Positions 55,358 through 63,597 of a stretch of 64,000 nt of DNA are shown piece after piece. This stretch comes from Neisseria subflava. GTDB taxonomy: Bacteria > Pseudomonadota > Gammaproteobacteria > Burkholderiales > Neisseriaceae. The notes beneath the pieces are model-generated. The model did not search any database. It was not told the DNA's origin and saw nothing but the letters and a program-made list of their open reading frames with translations. Position 1 is the stretch's first letter. Every line of letters starts with the position of its first letter. Made by a program: the position numbers and the translations under genes. The stretch spans positions 1,488,001 through 1,552,000 of the forward strand of contig NZ_CP073117.1 in assembly GCF_024205745.1 (NCBI RefSeq), in the 5' to 3' direction.

Positions 55358-55362
55358 TTATA

Positions 55363-55533
55363 ATGAAAAACAGTTTATTGGAATCTTATGGCATATTTTC
55401 GATAGGGTTTGCCGAATTTAAAAAACATCAAATTTGGATTTGGGATTGTTGTGAATATGGAAATGAAACAGTCGGTTTAACTGGAAAGTTCCCTTATTGC
55501 TGGATTCCTAAACGGTGTGATAGAAAAAAATAG
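55363..55533 (+). CDS. possible small protein between der and hfq
   Basis: A 56-codon frame starts at an ATG just behind the der terminator. It encodes a Trp/Cys-rich peptide (HQIWIWDCCEYGNE, then FPYCWIPKRCDRKK). No ribosome-binding site precedes it, and it would need a promoter inside the terminator. The last codons abut the hfq promoter. I list it as uncertain; it may be a fragment of a degenerate gene. Confidence 0.3.
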   Translation: MKNSLLESYGIFSIGFAEFKKHQIWIWDCCEYGNETVGLTGKFPYCWIPKRCDRKK

Positions 55534-55562
55534 TTGGTAATTTATCCTATTCGGGCTACAAT
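55534..55562 (+). promoter_or_regulatory. hfq promoter
   Basis: TTGGTA (55534-55539) and TACAAT (55557-55562) are separated by exactly 17 bases, a good sigma-70 arrangement. Transcription would start near 55569, leaving a leader of about 50 bases. Confidence 0.6.
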
Positions 55563-55570
55563 CCCATCAA

Positions 55571-55586
55571 ACGCCGATTTTGGCGT
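55571..55586 (+). other. hairpin at the 5' end of the hfq leader
   Basis: ACGCC-GATTTT-GGCGT would fold at or very near the 5' end of the hfq mRNA and is followed by CTTT. It could stabilise or attenuate the transcript. Confidence 0.4.
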
Positions 55587-55617
55587 CTTTACAATCATAA
55601 TAATGGAGCTCAAGAAT

Positions 55618-55914
55618 ATGACAGCTAAAGGACAAATGTTACAAGATCCTTTTTTGAATGCGTTGCGTAAAGAGCACGTTCCGGTTTCAATCTACTTGGT
55701 AAACGGCATCAAGCTGCAAGGCCAAGTGGAATCATTCGACCAGTACGTTGTTCTGCTGCGTAATACTTCCGTCACTCAAATGGTTTACAAACACGCTATC
55801 TCAACAATCGTTCCTGCACGCGCAGTCAGCCTGCAACACGAAAACAAGCAACCTCAAGCCGCTGCCGCAGCTGCTCCGGTTCAAGTTGAGACTGTGCAAC
55901 AACCTGCCGAATAA
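55618..55914 (+). CDS. hfq: RNA chaperone Hfq
   Basis: A hexameric Sm-like protein for sRNA-mRNA pairing. The 98 residues include the Sm1 region [20 protein letters not shown] and [18 protein letters not shown], and Sm2 [12 protein letters not shown]. The C-terminal tail is Ala/Gln/Pro-rich and typical of Neisseria. The ATG at 55618 follows GGAGCTCAAGAAT. A non-DUS hairpin terminator lies behind it. Confidence 0.97.
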   Translation: MTAKGQMLQDPFLNALRKEHVPVSIYLVNGIKLQGQVESFDQYVVLLRNTSVTQMVYKHAISTIVPARAVSLQHENKQPQAAAAAAPVQVETVQQPAE

Positions 55915-55940
55915 ATGATGTAACGCATTCCTGTTTTTCA

Positions 55941-55974
55941 ATACCTTACCGCTTTTGCGGTAGGGTATTTTTAT
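55941..55974 (+). terminator. rho-independent terminator of hfq
   Basis: ATACCTTACCGC and GCGGTAGGGTAT pair around a TTTT loop with one wobble, followed by T-rich sequence. An AGGTCGTCTGAA-type DUS (minus strand, 55976-55987) abuts it. Confidence 0.8.
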
Positions 55975-55992
55975 TTTCAGACGACCTTTATC

Positions 55993-56562
55993 ATGCTGCT
56001 TGAAAACATTCTTCCCTTTGCCCACTCCTTGTTACGACAAGCCTTAAAAGCAGGCGGCCGCGCTTTGGATGCGACGGCCGGAAACGGGCATGATACTTTG
56101 CTGTTGGCACAGTTGGTTGGTGAGACGGGTAGGGTGTGGGCGTTTGATGTGCAACCCAAAGCACTGGCGCAGACTCAAGGCCGTCTGAAAGAAAACGGTG
56201 TAGATGGCCGGGTTGCCCTGATACATGACGGCCATGAAAACCTTTTGTCTTATATCGACGAGCCTTTAGATGCTGCAGTATTTAATTTCGGTTGGCTGCC
56301 GGGTGGCGATAAAAGCTGCACGACTGAAGCGGAAAGCAGCATCCGTGCGCTGACGGATACTTTGGGTTTGCTGAAAGAGGGCGGGCTTGCCGTGGCTGTA
56401 TTGTATCCGGGGCATGAAGCCGGCCGAATAGAGGCTGAAGCGATTGTGCAATGGGCGGAAACTTTGCCGCAGGAAGCATTCGCCGTGTTACGCTATGGCT
56501 TTGTCAACCGCCGCAATGCGCCTCCCTATCTGCTGGCGATTGAAAAGTTGCGTCAAAAATAG
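55993..56562 (+). CDS. MnmM/YtqB-like SAM-dependent methyltransferase
   Basis: Encodes 189 residues with the SAM motif GGRALDATAGNGHDTLLLAQLVG near residues 21-43, FDVQPKALAQTQGRL, and VFNFGWLPGGDKSCTTEAESS. This layout matches the YtqB group (PF06962), annotated as rRNA methylase and shown in Bacillus to be the tRNA-wobble-uridine methyltransferase MnmM. Applying that function here is by family. A DUS lies inside (about 56178-56189). Confidence 0.85.
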   Translation: MLLENILPFAHSLLRQALKAGGRALDATAGNGHDTLLLAQLVGETGRVWAFDVQPKALAQTQGRLKENGVDGRVALIHDGHENLLSYIDEPLDAAVFNFGWLPGGDKSCTTEAESSIRALTDTLGLLKEGGLAVAVLYPGHEAGRIEAEAIVQWAETLPQEAFAVLRYGFVNRRNAPPYLLAIEKLRQK

Positions 56563-56617
56563 ATGTTTGCGGTAAAATAGCTGCTTTGTTTTTCAACCTT
56601 TAACATAAGAAACTGCC

Positions 56618-56992
56618 ATGCAATATCTGTTTGTAAAATACAGCCATCAGATTTTCGTTGCCATTACCATCCTGTTGTTCAACATCCGTTTTTTCCTACT
56701 CTGGCGTCATCCTGAGAAGCCGTTGGCAGGCATTTGGAAAGCCATGCCGCATTTGAACGACACCATGTTGCTGTTTACCGGCTTGTGGCTGATGAAGATT
56801 ACCCATTTTTCGCCGTTCAATGCGCCGTGGCTCGGCATGAAAATCTTGCTGTTGCTGGTTTATATTGTGTTGGGCATGATTATGATGCGTTCTCTTCCGC
56901 GTTCGCCGAAGTTCTATATCGTCTACGTTTTGGCCATGTCGTGTGTTGCCACGATTGTTTTCCTTGCCAAAACCAAAACGCTGCCGTTTTAA
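56618..56992 (+). CDS. SirB2 family membrane protein
   Basis: This 124-residue protein has four hydrophobic helices, beginning YLFVKYSHQIFVAITILLFN, with WRHPEKPLAGIWKAMPHLND and MKILLLLVYIVLGMIMMRSL. These are the conserved elements of the SirB2 family, whose biochemical role is not established. The gene ends 15 bases before folK, with a DUS in the gap. Confidence 0.85.
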   Translation: MQYLFVKYSHQIFVAITILLFNIRFFLLWRHPEKPLAGIWKAMPHLNDTMLLFTGLWLMKITHFSPFNAPWLGMKILLLLVYIVLGMIMMRSLPRSPKFYIVYVLAMSCVATIVFLAKTKTLPF

Positions 56993-56995
56993 AAG

Positions 56996-57007
56996 AGGCC
57001 GTCTGAA
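56996..57007 (+). repeat. DUS directly adjoining the folK start codon
   Basis: AGGCCGTCTGAA ends exactly at the base before the ATG, so no separate ribosome-binding site exists. Together with spoT and the DMT gene this is a repeated arrangement. Confidence 0.8.
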
Positions 57008-57496
57008 ATGTATCCGCATTTTGCCGTTATCGCTTTGGGCAGCAATCTTGCCAATCCTGCCGAACAGGTTCGCGCCGCTTTGGCCGAATTGGCCGCGCAT
57101 CCGCATATCCGGCTTGAAAAGACTTCTTCCCTGTATCTGACTGCGCCGGTCGGCTATGACGATCAGCCCGATTTTGTGAACTCCGTTTGTACCGTGAAAA
57201 CTTCATTGGACGGCGTGGCGCTGTTGGCAGAGTTAAACCGCATCGAGGCCGAATTTGGGCGCGAACGTACCTTCCGTAATGCGCCGCGCACTTTGGATTT
57301 GGACATTATCGATTTTGACGGTATCCGCAGCGATGACCCTCATCTGACCTTGCCGCATCCGCGCGCGCATGAGCGTAGTTTCGTGATGTTGCCGTTGGCC
57401 GAAATCCTTCCGGATTTCGAGTTGGGCGAGCATGGACGTGCGGCTGATTTGGCTCAGGCTTTGGGCGGGCAGGGTATTCGCCTGTTAAAAGAATAA
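57008..57496 (+). CDS. folK: 2-amino-4-hydroxy-6-hydroxymethyldihydropteridine pyrophosphokinase
   Basis: The folate pathway HPPK. The 162 residues include ALGSNLANPAEQVRAAL, the substrate loop SSLYLTAPVGYDDQPDFVN, and the catalytic motif RTLDLDIIDFDG with HPRAHERSFVMLPLAEI. The length is typical. SirB2 lies just upstream. A short non-DUS terminator follows, then the deoxynucleoside kinase. Confidence 0.95.
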   Translation: MYPHFAVIALGSNLANPAEQVRAALAELAAHPHIRLEKTSSLYLTAPVGYDDQPDFVNSVCTVKTSLDGVALLAELNRIEAEFGRERTFRNAPRTLDLDIIDFDGIRSDDPHLTLPHPRAHERSFVMLPLAEILPDFELGEHGRAADLAQALGGQGIRLLKE

Positions 57497-57527
57497 GGGC
57501 CGTCTGAAAAACGGACTAAAACAAGAA

Positions 57528-57553
57528 AGGGCGTGTTGGACACGCCTTTTTTG
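57528..57553 (+). terminator. rho-independent terminator after folK
   Basis: GGGCGTG and CACGCCT pair around a 5-base loop, followed by TTTTTT. Confidence 0.85.
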
Positions 57554-57593
57554 CTATAAAATATTGTTGGGAAACACATTACAAAGAGTTACT

Positions 57594-58229
57594 ATGAATC
57601 CTCGTTATATTGTTGTCGAAGGCGCCATCGGTAGTGGCAAGACCGCTTTGAGCCGCCGCTTGGCAGAGCATTTCAGCGCGTTGCTGTTGTCGGAGAATCC
57701 GGATCACAATCCGTTTCTCATGAAGTTTTACAGCAATGTTTCCAATAATGGCTTGGCTGCCGAGCTTTTCTTCCTGACGCGCCGCGCTGAAAGCGTGAAT
57801 ATTATTGAAGATCAATGCGCGCAAGGCGGAATGGTTGTGGCTGATTTTCTGCCGGAAAAAGACCGTATTTTTACGCCTATCGTTTTGAATGATGACGAGC
57901 AGCAGCTTTTTGCCGATATGAAGCAACGCATTCTGCCGCAATACGCAGAGCCCGATGTGGTGATTTATCTGCAAACCGCCGTCGAAAACAACCGCAAACG
58001 CCTACAAAAACGTCACGAAGGCATCATCAGCTTGTTTCCCGAAGGCTATTTGGGACGGGTGCATGACGAATACAGCCATTTCTTCCATTTGTATCAAAGC
58101 GCGCCTTTGCTGACCGTCAATGCCGATGAGTTGGATTTGGCCGGCAATGACGACCACTTCCAGCTTTTGTTACGCGCATTGGAGGATTTTCAAGGTACGC
58201 GCAGTTATTTGAATTTAAGCGAAAAATAA
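57594..58229 (+). CDS. deoxynucleoside kinase family protein
   Basis: Encodes 211 residues with the P-loop VVEGAIGSGKTALSRRL (10-17 core). Other motifs are SENPDHNPFLMKFY (the E-x-x-x-x-N-P-F region), the DRY-like MVVADFLPEKDRIF, and lid arginines in NNRKRLQKRHEG. This is the deoxyadenosine/deoxyguanosine kinase-like family of nucleoside salvage. Such genes commonly sit next to folK in Neisseria. Substrate preference is not evident. The ATG at 57594 is used; upstream in-frame sequence overlaps the terminator. Confidence 0.88.
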   Translation: MNPRYIVVEGAIGSGKTALSRRLAEHFSALLLSENPDHNPFLMKFYSNVSNNGLAAELFFLTRRAESVNIIEDQCAQGGMVVADFLPEKDRIFTPIVLNDDEQQLFADMKQRILPQYAEPDVVIYLQTAVENNRKRLQKRHEGIISLFPEGYLGRVHDEYSHFFHLYQSAPLLTVNADELDLAGNDDHFQLLLRALEDFQGTRSYLNLSEK

Positions 58230-58265
58230 ACGCAGGCTAGGTTTAGGCCGTCTGAAAGGAATAAT

Positions 58266-58709
58266 ATGTCAAAATATCAATTCACACTCCCATCTTCTTC
58301 CGGCAGCGATTTTAACTCCGCCGAACATTTGCCGTTGGTTGTCTATTTTTATCCTAAAGACAGCACGCCCGGCTGTACCACCGAAGGCTTGGATTTCAAT
58401 GCCCGATTGGAACAATTCAAAGCATTGGGCTATACCGTTGTCGGTATTTCGCGCGACGGTGTCAAATCGCATCAGAACTTCTGCGCCAAACAAGGCTTCC
58501 AGTTTGAATTGTTGAGCGACGAAGAAGAAACCGTCTGCAAACTGTTTGACGTGATCAAGCTGAAAAAGCTTTACGGCAAAGAATCCCTCGGCATCGAGCG
58601 CAGCACATTTGTGTTGGACGAAAACGGCGAAATCGCCCATGAATGGCGCAAAGTCAAAGTGGCCGGACACGCGCAGGAAGTGTTGGATACAATTTCTCAA
58701 GCCTCTTAA
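58266..58709 (+). CDS. bcp: thiol peroxidase Bcp/PrxQ
   Basis: A 147-residue peroxiredoxin that reduces hydroperoxides with thioredoxin. The peroxidatic Cys37 sits in YPKDSTPGCTTEGLDF. The resolving Cys normally found five residues later is absent; the only nearby alternative is Cys73 in NFCAKQGF. It may therefore use a different resolving Cys. ERSTFVLDENGEIAHEWRKV is typical. A DUS merges with the ribosome-binding site AAAGGAATA. Confidence 0.92.
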   Translation: MSKYQFTLPSSSGSDFNSAEHLPLVVYFYPKDSTPGCTTEGLDFNARLEQFKALGYTVVGISRDGVKSHQNFCAKQGFQFELLSDEEETVCKLFDVIKLKKLYGKESLGIERSTFVLDENGEIAHEWRKVKVAGHAQEVLDTISQAS

Positions 58710-58726
58710 TAGGGCTTTGAAAACCT

Positions 58727-58772
58727 AAGGCCGTCTGAACGGATGTAAAGTCATGCCGTTCAGACGGCCTTT
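58727..58772 (+). terminator. DUS inverted-repeat terminator after bcp
   Basis: A 16-bp extended stem (AAGGCCGTCTGAACGG and its complement) with a 14-base loop. Confidence 0.8.
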
Positions 58773-58790
58773 CAATACAGTTTGATGAAT

Positions 58791-59663
58791 ATGGACGATT
58801 TAATAGACAAACTGCTTGAATCCCTTTGGCTGCAAGACAGGCTCAGTCACAATACGCTGCAAAGTTACCGCCGTGATTTGGTCAAAGTCGCCGCGCGTTT
58901 GGCCGAGGGCGGGCAGGATTGGTTGAGTGCCGATGAATTTGCCCTGTCTGATGCCGTGTATGCAGAGGGGGAAAAAAACACGTCCCAAGCGCGGGCATTG
59001 TCGGCTTGCAAGCGTATGTACGGCTGGTTGGAAGAAACAGGCCAAAGAGCAGACAATCCCACCCGTTTTCTCAAAGCGCCGAAATCGGAACGCAAACTGC
59101 CCACGCTGATTACCGAAGCCCAAATCGACGCGCTGCTGGCTGCACCGGATGTGGAAACGCCGCACGGACTGCGCGACAAAGCCTTGCTTGAAGTCATGTA
59201 TGCAACAGGCTTGCGCGTGACCGAAGCCGTCAAATTGACGCTCAGCGATATCGATTTACATCGCGGCAGTATCCGCACCATAGGCAAGGGCGACAAATTG
59301 CGTTTGGTTCCGCTGGGACAGGAAGCGGCATATTGGGTGGAACGCTATTGCAACGAATCGCGCCAGTTGTTGCTAAAAAACAAAATCTGCGACGAAGTGT
59401 TTGTCAGTCAGAAACGCAGCGGCATCAGCCGTCAGCTTGCATGGATGATAGTCAAAGAATATGCCGAAGCGGCCGGTATTGCTTCGCTCAGCCCACACGG
59501 CTTGCGTCATGCTTTTGCCACGCATTTGGTCAATCACGGCGTCGATTTGCGCTCAGTCCAGATGATGTTGGGACATTCCGATATTAATACCACGCAGATT
59601 TATACCCATGTTGCCAATATCCGTTTGAAAAACATGGTCGATGAACACCATTCCCGTTCATAA
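58791..59663 (+). CDS. xerD: site-specific tyrosine recombinase XerD
   Basis: Resolves chromosome dimers at dif with XerC. The 290 residues have an N-terminal SAM-like DNA-binding domain (SLWLQDRLSHNTLQSYRRDL). The catalytic residues are Arg in ATGLRVTEAVKL, Lys in TIGKGDKLRLVPL, His and Arg in HGLRHAFATHLVNHG, His in MMLGHSDINTTQ and Tyr in IYTHVANI. Close similarity to neisserial XerD sets the start at MDDLID; another ATG lies two codons upstream. The dif site is not in this window. Confidence 0.93.
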   Translation: MDDLIDKLLESLWLQDRLSHNTLQSYRRDLVKVAARLAEGGQDWLSADEFALSDAVYAEGEKNTSQARALSACKRMYGWLEETGQRADNPTRFLKAPKSERKLPTLITEAQIDALLAAPDVETPHGLRDKALLEVMYATGLRVTEAVKLTLSDIDLHRGSIRTIGKGDKLRLVPLGQEAAYWVERYCNESRQLLLKNKICDEVFVSQKRSGISRQLAWMIVKEYAEAAGIASLSPHGLRHAFATHLVNHGVDLRSVQMMLGHSDINTTQIYTHVANIRLKNMVDEHHSRS

Positions 59664-59846
59664 ATAAAGGCGGCATCTCGAAGGTGTCGCTTTTTTATTG
59701 AGGCCGTCTGAACAGTTATCAAAATTTAAAATTATAAAATATCAATCAAAATATAAATTTCCATAGAAAAATTTCAAAGCAAAAGGGCTGTACCAATATT
59801 GCAATGCAAACCGTTTTTATTTATATTTACGTTCAAGAATAAATCC

Positions 59847-59867
59847 TACTCTCAATTACAGAGAGTA
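59847..59867 (+). promoter_or_regulatory. inverted repeat upstream of bfd
   Basis: TACTCTC-AATTACA-GAGAGTA is a perfect 7-bp dyad 22 bases before the bfd start. It could be an operator for an iron-responsive regulator or a leader hairpin. It does not match a canonical Fur box. Confidence 0.45.
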
Positions 59868-59888
59868 ACAAAATAATTGGAGCACATC

Positions 59889-60089
59889 ATGTTCGTATGC
59901 ATCTGCAATGCCATTACCGACCACGACATCAAAGAGACCATCGCCGCCGGTGCAACCACCATGAGCGATTTGCAGGCTCAATTAGGCGTGGCGACTTGTT
60001 GCGGTTGCTGCGGCGAATTGGCTGCATCGTTTTTGACTGCAAGCAGTGCCCAAAATACTGTGACTGCCGGTATCAACGTTCAGTCTTAA
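59889..60089 (+). CDS. bfd: bacterioferritin-associated ferredoxin
   Basis: A 66-residue [2Fe-2S] protein that releases iron from bacterioferritin. Cluster ligands read as Cys4, Cys6, Cys38 and Cys41 (MFVCICN and CCGCCGEL), the C-x-C...C-x-x-C pattern of Bfd. Two extra Cys (37, 40) flank them. TTGGAGCACATC supplies a good ribosome-binding site. Such genes are normally iron-regulated; the upstream dyad may be relevant. Confidence 0.93.
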   Translation: MFVCICNAITDHDIKETIAAGATTMSDLQAQLGVATCCGCCGELAASFLTASSAQNTVTAGINVQS

Positions 60090-60104
60090 TTTCAGAATAC
60101 ACAC

Positions 60105-60150
60105 AAAGGCCGTCTGAAGGTGTTGTTTCACGCCTGTTCAGACGGCCTTT
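60105..60150 (+). terminator. DUS inverted-repeat terminator after bfd
   Basis: A 14-bp DUS stem with an 18-base loop. Confidence 0.7.
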
Positions 60151-60220
60151 GTCATGCCTGTATGGTTTGGAAGCATTTTGCTATACAATGGCCGCTTTTG
60201 TCCCTCCGAGAGTAACCGCC

Positions 60221-60454
60221 ATGAAACTGACCTTGATGTTTCGGGAATATTGCAGCCTGTGCCACAAAATGCGTGAACAATTAAAGCCTTATCAGGAGCA
60301 GTTTGGATTTGAGCTGGATATTGTTGATGTTGATGCCGATCCGGTTTTAGAAGAAAAGTACAATGAGCTGGTGCCTGTTTTACTGGATGGCGATACCGAA
60401 ATCTGCCATTGGTTTTTGGACGAAGAAAAACTGAAAGCGCATTTGAGCGCGTAA
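60221..60454 (+). CDS. glutaredoxin-like protein (DUF836 family)
   Basis: A 77-residue thioredoxin-fold protein that starts MKLTLMFREYCSLCHKM with a C-x-x-C site (Cys11, Cys14). It continues with ELDIVDVDADPVLEEKYNEL and VPVLLDGDTEICHWFLDEE. This is the short glutaredoxin-like DUF836 family of unknown partner. The cis-Pro (VPVL) is present. A longer open frame reaching back into bfd (59897) is not the gene. Confidence 0.85.
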   Translation: MKLTLMFREYCSLCHKMREQLKPYQEQFGFELDIVDVDADPVLEEKYNELVPVLLDGDTEICHWFLDEEKLKAHLSA

Positions 60455-60476
60455 CAAATCATTGACCATATTATCT

Positions 60477-60510
60477 TTCAGACGGCCTTTGGCTGTTTAT
60501 GCCGTCTGAA
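60477..60510. repeat. inverted DUS pair before scpB
   Basis: TTCAGACGGC(CT) faces ATGCCGTCTGAA (AT dialect, 60499-60510). The pair mixes AG and AT forms and lies 14 bases before the scpB start, so it may end the previous transcript. Confidence 0.65.
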
Positions 60511-60523
60511 CATTAATTTTATT

Positions 60524-61132
60524 ATGACTGAAAAACTTTCTCCCGATGCGCTGATTGAAGCGGCGCTGTTGACGCAAGTCGAACCCTTAAACGAAAAAGC
60601 CATGCGCGAATTGTGCGTGCCGCCGTTGTCGCAAGACAAGCTGATTGACGTATTGGCGCAACTGAAGACCCGTTGGCAGGGCAGGGCTTTGCAACTGGTG
60701 CATACTCATGAGGGTTGGCGCTTCCAAATCGCCCAAGCCGCATTTGAACGACTGGGCAGCCTGCAAGAGCAGCGCGCGCCGCGTTATTCCCGCGCCGTGA
60801 TGGAAACGCTGGCGATTATTGCCTATCAGCAACCGGTAACGCGTGGTGATATCGAAGGCATACGCGGCGTGGCGGTGTCGCAAAATGTAATGCAAACCTT
60901 GCAGGATAGAGGCTGGATTGAAGTCATTGGCCACCGTGATTCTATCGGCCGTCCGGCTTTGTGGGCGACAACGGCAACATTCTTAAGCGATTTGCGTTTG
61001 GAAAGTTTGGAAGAATTGCCGCCGCTGACTGAATTGGGCGAGCTGGTGTTGCCTGATTTGATGGAAACGCCACCGACAGGCGATGAGGAGGCTGAAGAAG
61101 CAGTTGAATCAGGAAGCAGACTGATTAACTGA
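60524..61132 (+). CDS. scpB: segregation and condensation protein B
   Basis: A condensin subunit that binds ScpA and thereby SMC. This 202-residue protein has two winged-helix domains: DALIEAALLTQVEPLNEKAM with WQGRALQLVHTHEGWRFQ, then RAVMETLAIIAYQQPVTRGD and DRGWIEVIGHRDSIGRPALW. The C-terminus is acidic. scpA is not adjacent, and smc lies 26 kb away. Confidence 0.94.
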   Translation: MTEKLSPDALIEAALLTQVEPLNEKAMRELCVPPLSQDKLIDVLAQLKTRWQGRALQLVHTHEGWRFQIAQAAFERLGSLQEQRAPRYSRAVMETLAIIAYQQPVTRGDIEGIRGVAVSQNVMQTLQDRGWIEVIGHRDSIGRPALWATTATFLSDLRLESLEELPPLTELGELVLPDLMETPPTGDEEAEEAVESGSRLIN

Positions 61133-61140
61133 TTTGAATG

Positions 61141-61180
61141 TAAAGGCCGTCTGAAACAATCGTGTTTCAGACGGCCTTTA
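61141..61180 (+). terminator. DUS inverted-repeat terminator after scpB
   Basis: A 17-bp stem (TAAAGGCCGTCTGAAAC and its complement) with a 6-base loop. Confidence 0.85.
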
Positions 61181-61223
61181 TTGTTATGTAACATCATGAT
61201 TTTAAATATAAATTTTATTAATT

Positions 61224-61252
61224 TTGGTAACTTATTGATTTTGTGATATAAT
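61224..61252 (+). promoter_or_regulatory. promoter of the BCCT transporter gene
   Basis: TTGGTA (61224-61229) and TATAAT (61247-61252) are separated by 17 bases in A/T-rich DNA. The predicted leader is about 125 bases. Confidence 0.6.
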
Positions 61253-61382
61253 TTAAAAATTATTAGAATAAATATCTCTCGTTCTAGAATAGTTTGAGAA
61301 GGTATACGGAAACGTTTCTTTCTTTATCAATCGGCAGCCCGTTTGTTCTTCAAATATGCGCTGTATCAACTACGGAACCGAT

Positions 61383-63398
61383 ATGAAATTCAAACAATTC
61401 ATTCAAAACAAATCTTCTTTCAACCCAAGCGTGGTCGGTATTACGCTTTTCTTCGTCCTTTTGCTTTTGTCAGCTGCTTTGGTTTGGCCTCAAAATACTG
61501 AGGCTTTGTTAAATGCCATGAAGCAGTTTATTTTTCAAAATGTCAGTTGGTTTTACATTCTGACTTTCTCTGTATTCCTTATTTTCTTATTGGCGCTTCC
61601 CATCAGCAGCTTCGGCAGTATCAGGCTGGGTACAAACGAGGATGAACCTGAGTTTTCGTTTTTATCATGGCTGGCCATGCTGTTTGCGGCCGGCATGGGC
61701 GTGGGCTTGATGTTTTTCGGTGTGGCTGAGCCGTTATCACATTTCTCTTCCCCGATTGCCAAAGGCAATGCGCAAGAGGCGATTCTGCATACGGTGTTCC
61801 ACTGGGGGATTCATGCCTGGGCAATCTACGGAATCATTGCGCTTGCCTTGGCGTATTTCGGTTTCCGCTATAAATTGCCGTTGGCGTTGCGCTCCTGCTT
61901 TTATCCGATTTTAAAAGACAAAATCAACGGCAAAATGGGTGATGCCATCGATGTGATGGCTTTGATTGCAACTTTGTTCGGTATTATCACAACCTTGGGA
62001 TTTGGCGCGGCACAAATGGGTTCCGGTTTGTTGAAGATGGGCTGGGTGCAGGACAACAGCTATGTCTTGCAGGTCGGCATTATTGTTGTTGTGATGGCGA
62101 TTGCCATATTTTCCGCAACTTCGGGCGTGGGCAAAGGCGTCAAAATTTTGAGTGAAACCAACTTGGTATTGGCACTGGCTTTGATGCTGTTTGTCTTGTT
62201 GAGTATGCCGACGACGTATTTGATTTTCGCATTCAGCGACAATTTGGGCACTTATTTGAGCAACTTCGTTTCGTTCAGCTTTAAGTCATATACCTACGAG
62301 CCTGAGCATACAAAATGGTTTACCGGCTGGACGGTGTTGTATTGGGCTTGGTGGTGTTCGTGGTCACCTTTTGTTGGTTTGTTCATTGCCCGAATTTCGC
62401 GAGGCAGAACCATCCGCGAATTTATTTTTGGCGTATTGGCAGTGCCTAGCCTGATGAGTATTTTGTGGTTTACCGTATTTGGCAATTCAGCCTTGTGGCT
62501 GGACACGCATGTGGCAAACGGCGCCTTGTCTGCCTTGACCAACGAGCCTGAAAAATTGTTGTTTGCCTTTTTGAATTATTTGCCGTGGCCGGTTGTCAGC
62601 AGCTTGGTGGCATTGCTGGTGATTTCGCTGTTTTTTATCACTTCTGCCGACTCGGGCATTTATGTGCTGAACAATATTGCTTCGCGCGATAAAGGGCTGG
62701 CTTCGCCTAAGTGGCAATCGGTTATGTGGGGCGTGTTGATTTCGGCTGTGGCTATTGTGTTGCTGGGTGCCGGCGGTTTGCCTATCTTGCAAACCATGAC
62801 CCTGATTGCGTCTCTGCCGTTTGCAGTGTTGATGATTTTTATGATGGTTTCTTTGTGGAAAGCCCTGAACAACGATGCCAAATATTTTGCAACCGCCGTC
62901 AATCCGAGCAGTATTTTCTGGTCGGGCGATCATTGGAGGGAACGCCTTGGCCAAATGATGAATCAGACGCAGGAAGCCGATATCATCAAATTTATGAAAA
63001 ATATGGCGCTTCCGGCAATGCAGGAATTGAAAAACGAATTGACCCAAAAATACAATATGGACGTAGAAATCCGTTGCCTGTTGCAACAGGATGAGCCATC
63101 GGTGGAACTGGTGGTACATAAAGGGACGGTAAGGGATTTTGTCTATGGGATTAAATCCGTAAAGCGGGAAATTACCGATCAGTTGATTCGCGAAGACAGC
63201 CTGCCTCATCTCAAATATGCGGCAACGTTCATACCGTTGACGTATTTCTCGGATGGGCGCGATGGATACGATGTGCAATATATGACGCAAAAAGAATTGA
63301 TTGCCGATATGCTCAAGCAGTATGAGCGTTATCTGAACCTGCTTGCCGGAGTGGGGCAGGAATTAATGGGGCATGAACAAGTAGAACTGGCAGAGTAA
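61383..63398 (+). CDS. betT: BCCT-family choline/betaine transporter
   Basis: Encodes 671 residues with twelve predicted membrane helices. The family core motif is WTVLYWAWWCSWSPFVGLFIARISRGRT, including the Trp-rich TM8 segment. GMGVGLMFFGVAEPLSHF is the BCCT TM3 motif, with the Gly residues of the proton-coupled (BetT) type rather than the Na-coupled one. A long cytosolic C-terminal domain (about 545-671) resembles the osmosensing tail of BetT. The start at 61383 is used; a few codons upstream are in frame. It probably imports choline or a related osmolyte. Confidence 0.9.
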   Translation: MKFKQFIQNKSSFNPSVVGITLFFVLLLLSAALVWPQNTEALLNAMKQFIFQNVSWFYILTFSVFLIFLLALPISSFGSIRLGTNEDEPEFSFLSWLAMLFAAGMGVGLMFFGVAEPLSHFSSPIAKGNAQEAILHTVFHWGIHAWAIYGIIALALAYFGFRYKLPLALRSCFYPILKDKINGKMGDAIDVMALIATLFGIITTLGFGAAQMGSGLLKMGWVQDNSYVLQVGIIVVVMAIAIFSATSGVGKGVKILSETNLVLALALMLFVLLSMPTTYLIFAFSDNLGTYLSNFVSFSFKSYTYEPEHTKWFTGWTVLYWAWWCSWSPFVGLFIARISRGRTIREFIFGVLAVPSLMSILWFTVFGNSALWLDTHVANGALSALTNEPEKLLFAFLNYLPWPVVSSLVALLVISLFFITSADSGIYVLNNIASRDKGLASPKWQSVMWGVLISAVAIVLLGAGGLPILQTMTLIASLPFAVLMIFMMVSLWKALNNDAKYFATAVNPSSIFWSGDHWRERLGQMMNQTQEADIIKFMKNMALPAMQELKNELTQKYNMDVEIRCLLQQDEPSVELVVHKGTVRDFVYGIKSVKREITDQLIREDSLPHLKYAATFIPLTYFSDGRDGYDVQYMTQKELIADMLKQYERYLNLLAGVGQELMGHEQVELAE

Positions 63399-63408
63399 AA
63401 TAAATTTA

Positions 63409-63444
63409 GGCCGTCTGAACATGTAGCAATATTCAGACGGCCTT
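63409..63444 (+). terminator. DUS inverted-repeat terminator after betT
   Basis: A 12-bp DUS stem with a 12-base loop, then a T run. Confidence 0.75.
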
Positions 63445-63535
63445 TTTATTGCCTGTTTAAAAAATAATTTGTTTAAAATAAATATCTTAGATAAATTATA
63501 AGAAAAATCTGATTTAAACTATAAAAAATCTTAGT

Positions 63536-63541
63536 TATAAT
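63536..63541 (+). promoter_or_regulatory. recN -10 box
   Basis: A perfect TATAAT lies within A/T-rich DNA 57 bases before the recN start. No clear LexA-type site is seen, in line with the lack of a classical SOS system in Neisseria. Confidence 0.5.
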
Positions 63542-63597
63542 CAGCTTATCTAAAGCTATTCCGCATAGGTGCGGGTGATTTACTAAGGAATACTACA

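Noticed and set aside
59897-60454. Long plus frame joining bfd to the glutaredoxin-like gene
   Set aside because: The N-terminal part is an out-of-frame reading of bfd and crosses a DUS terminator. Only the segment from 60221 has protein features.
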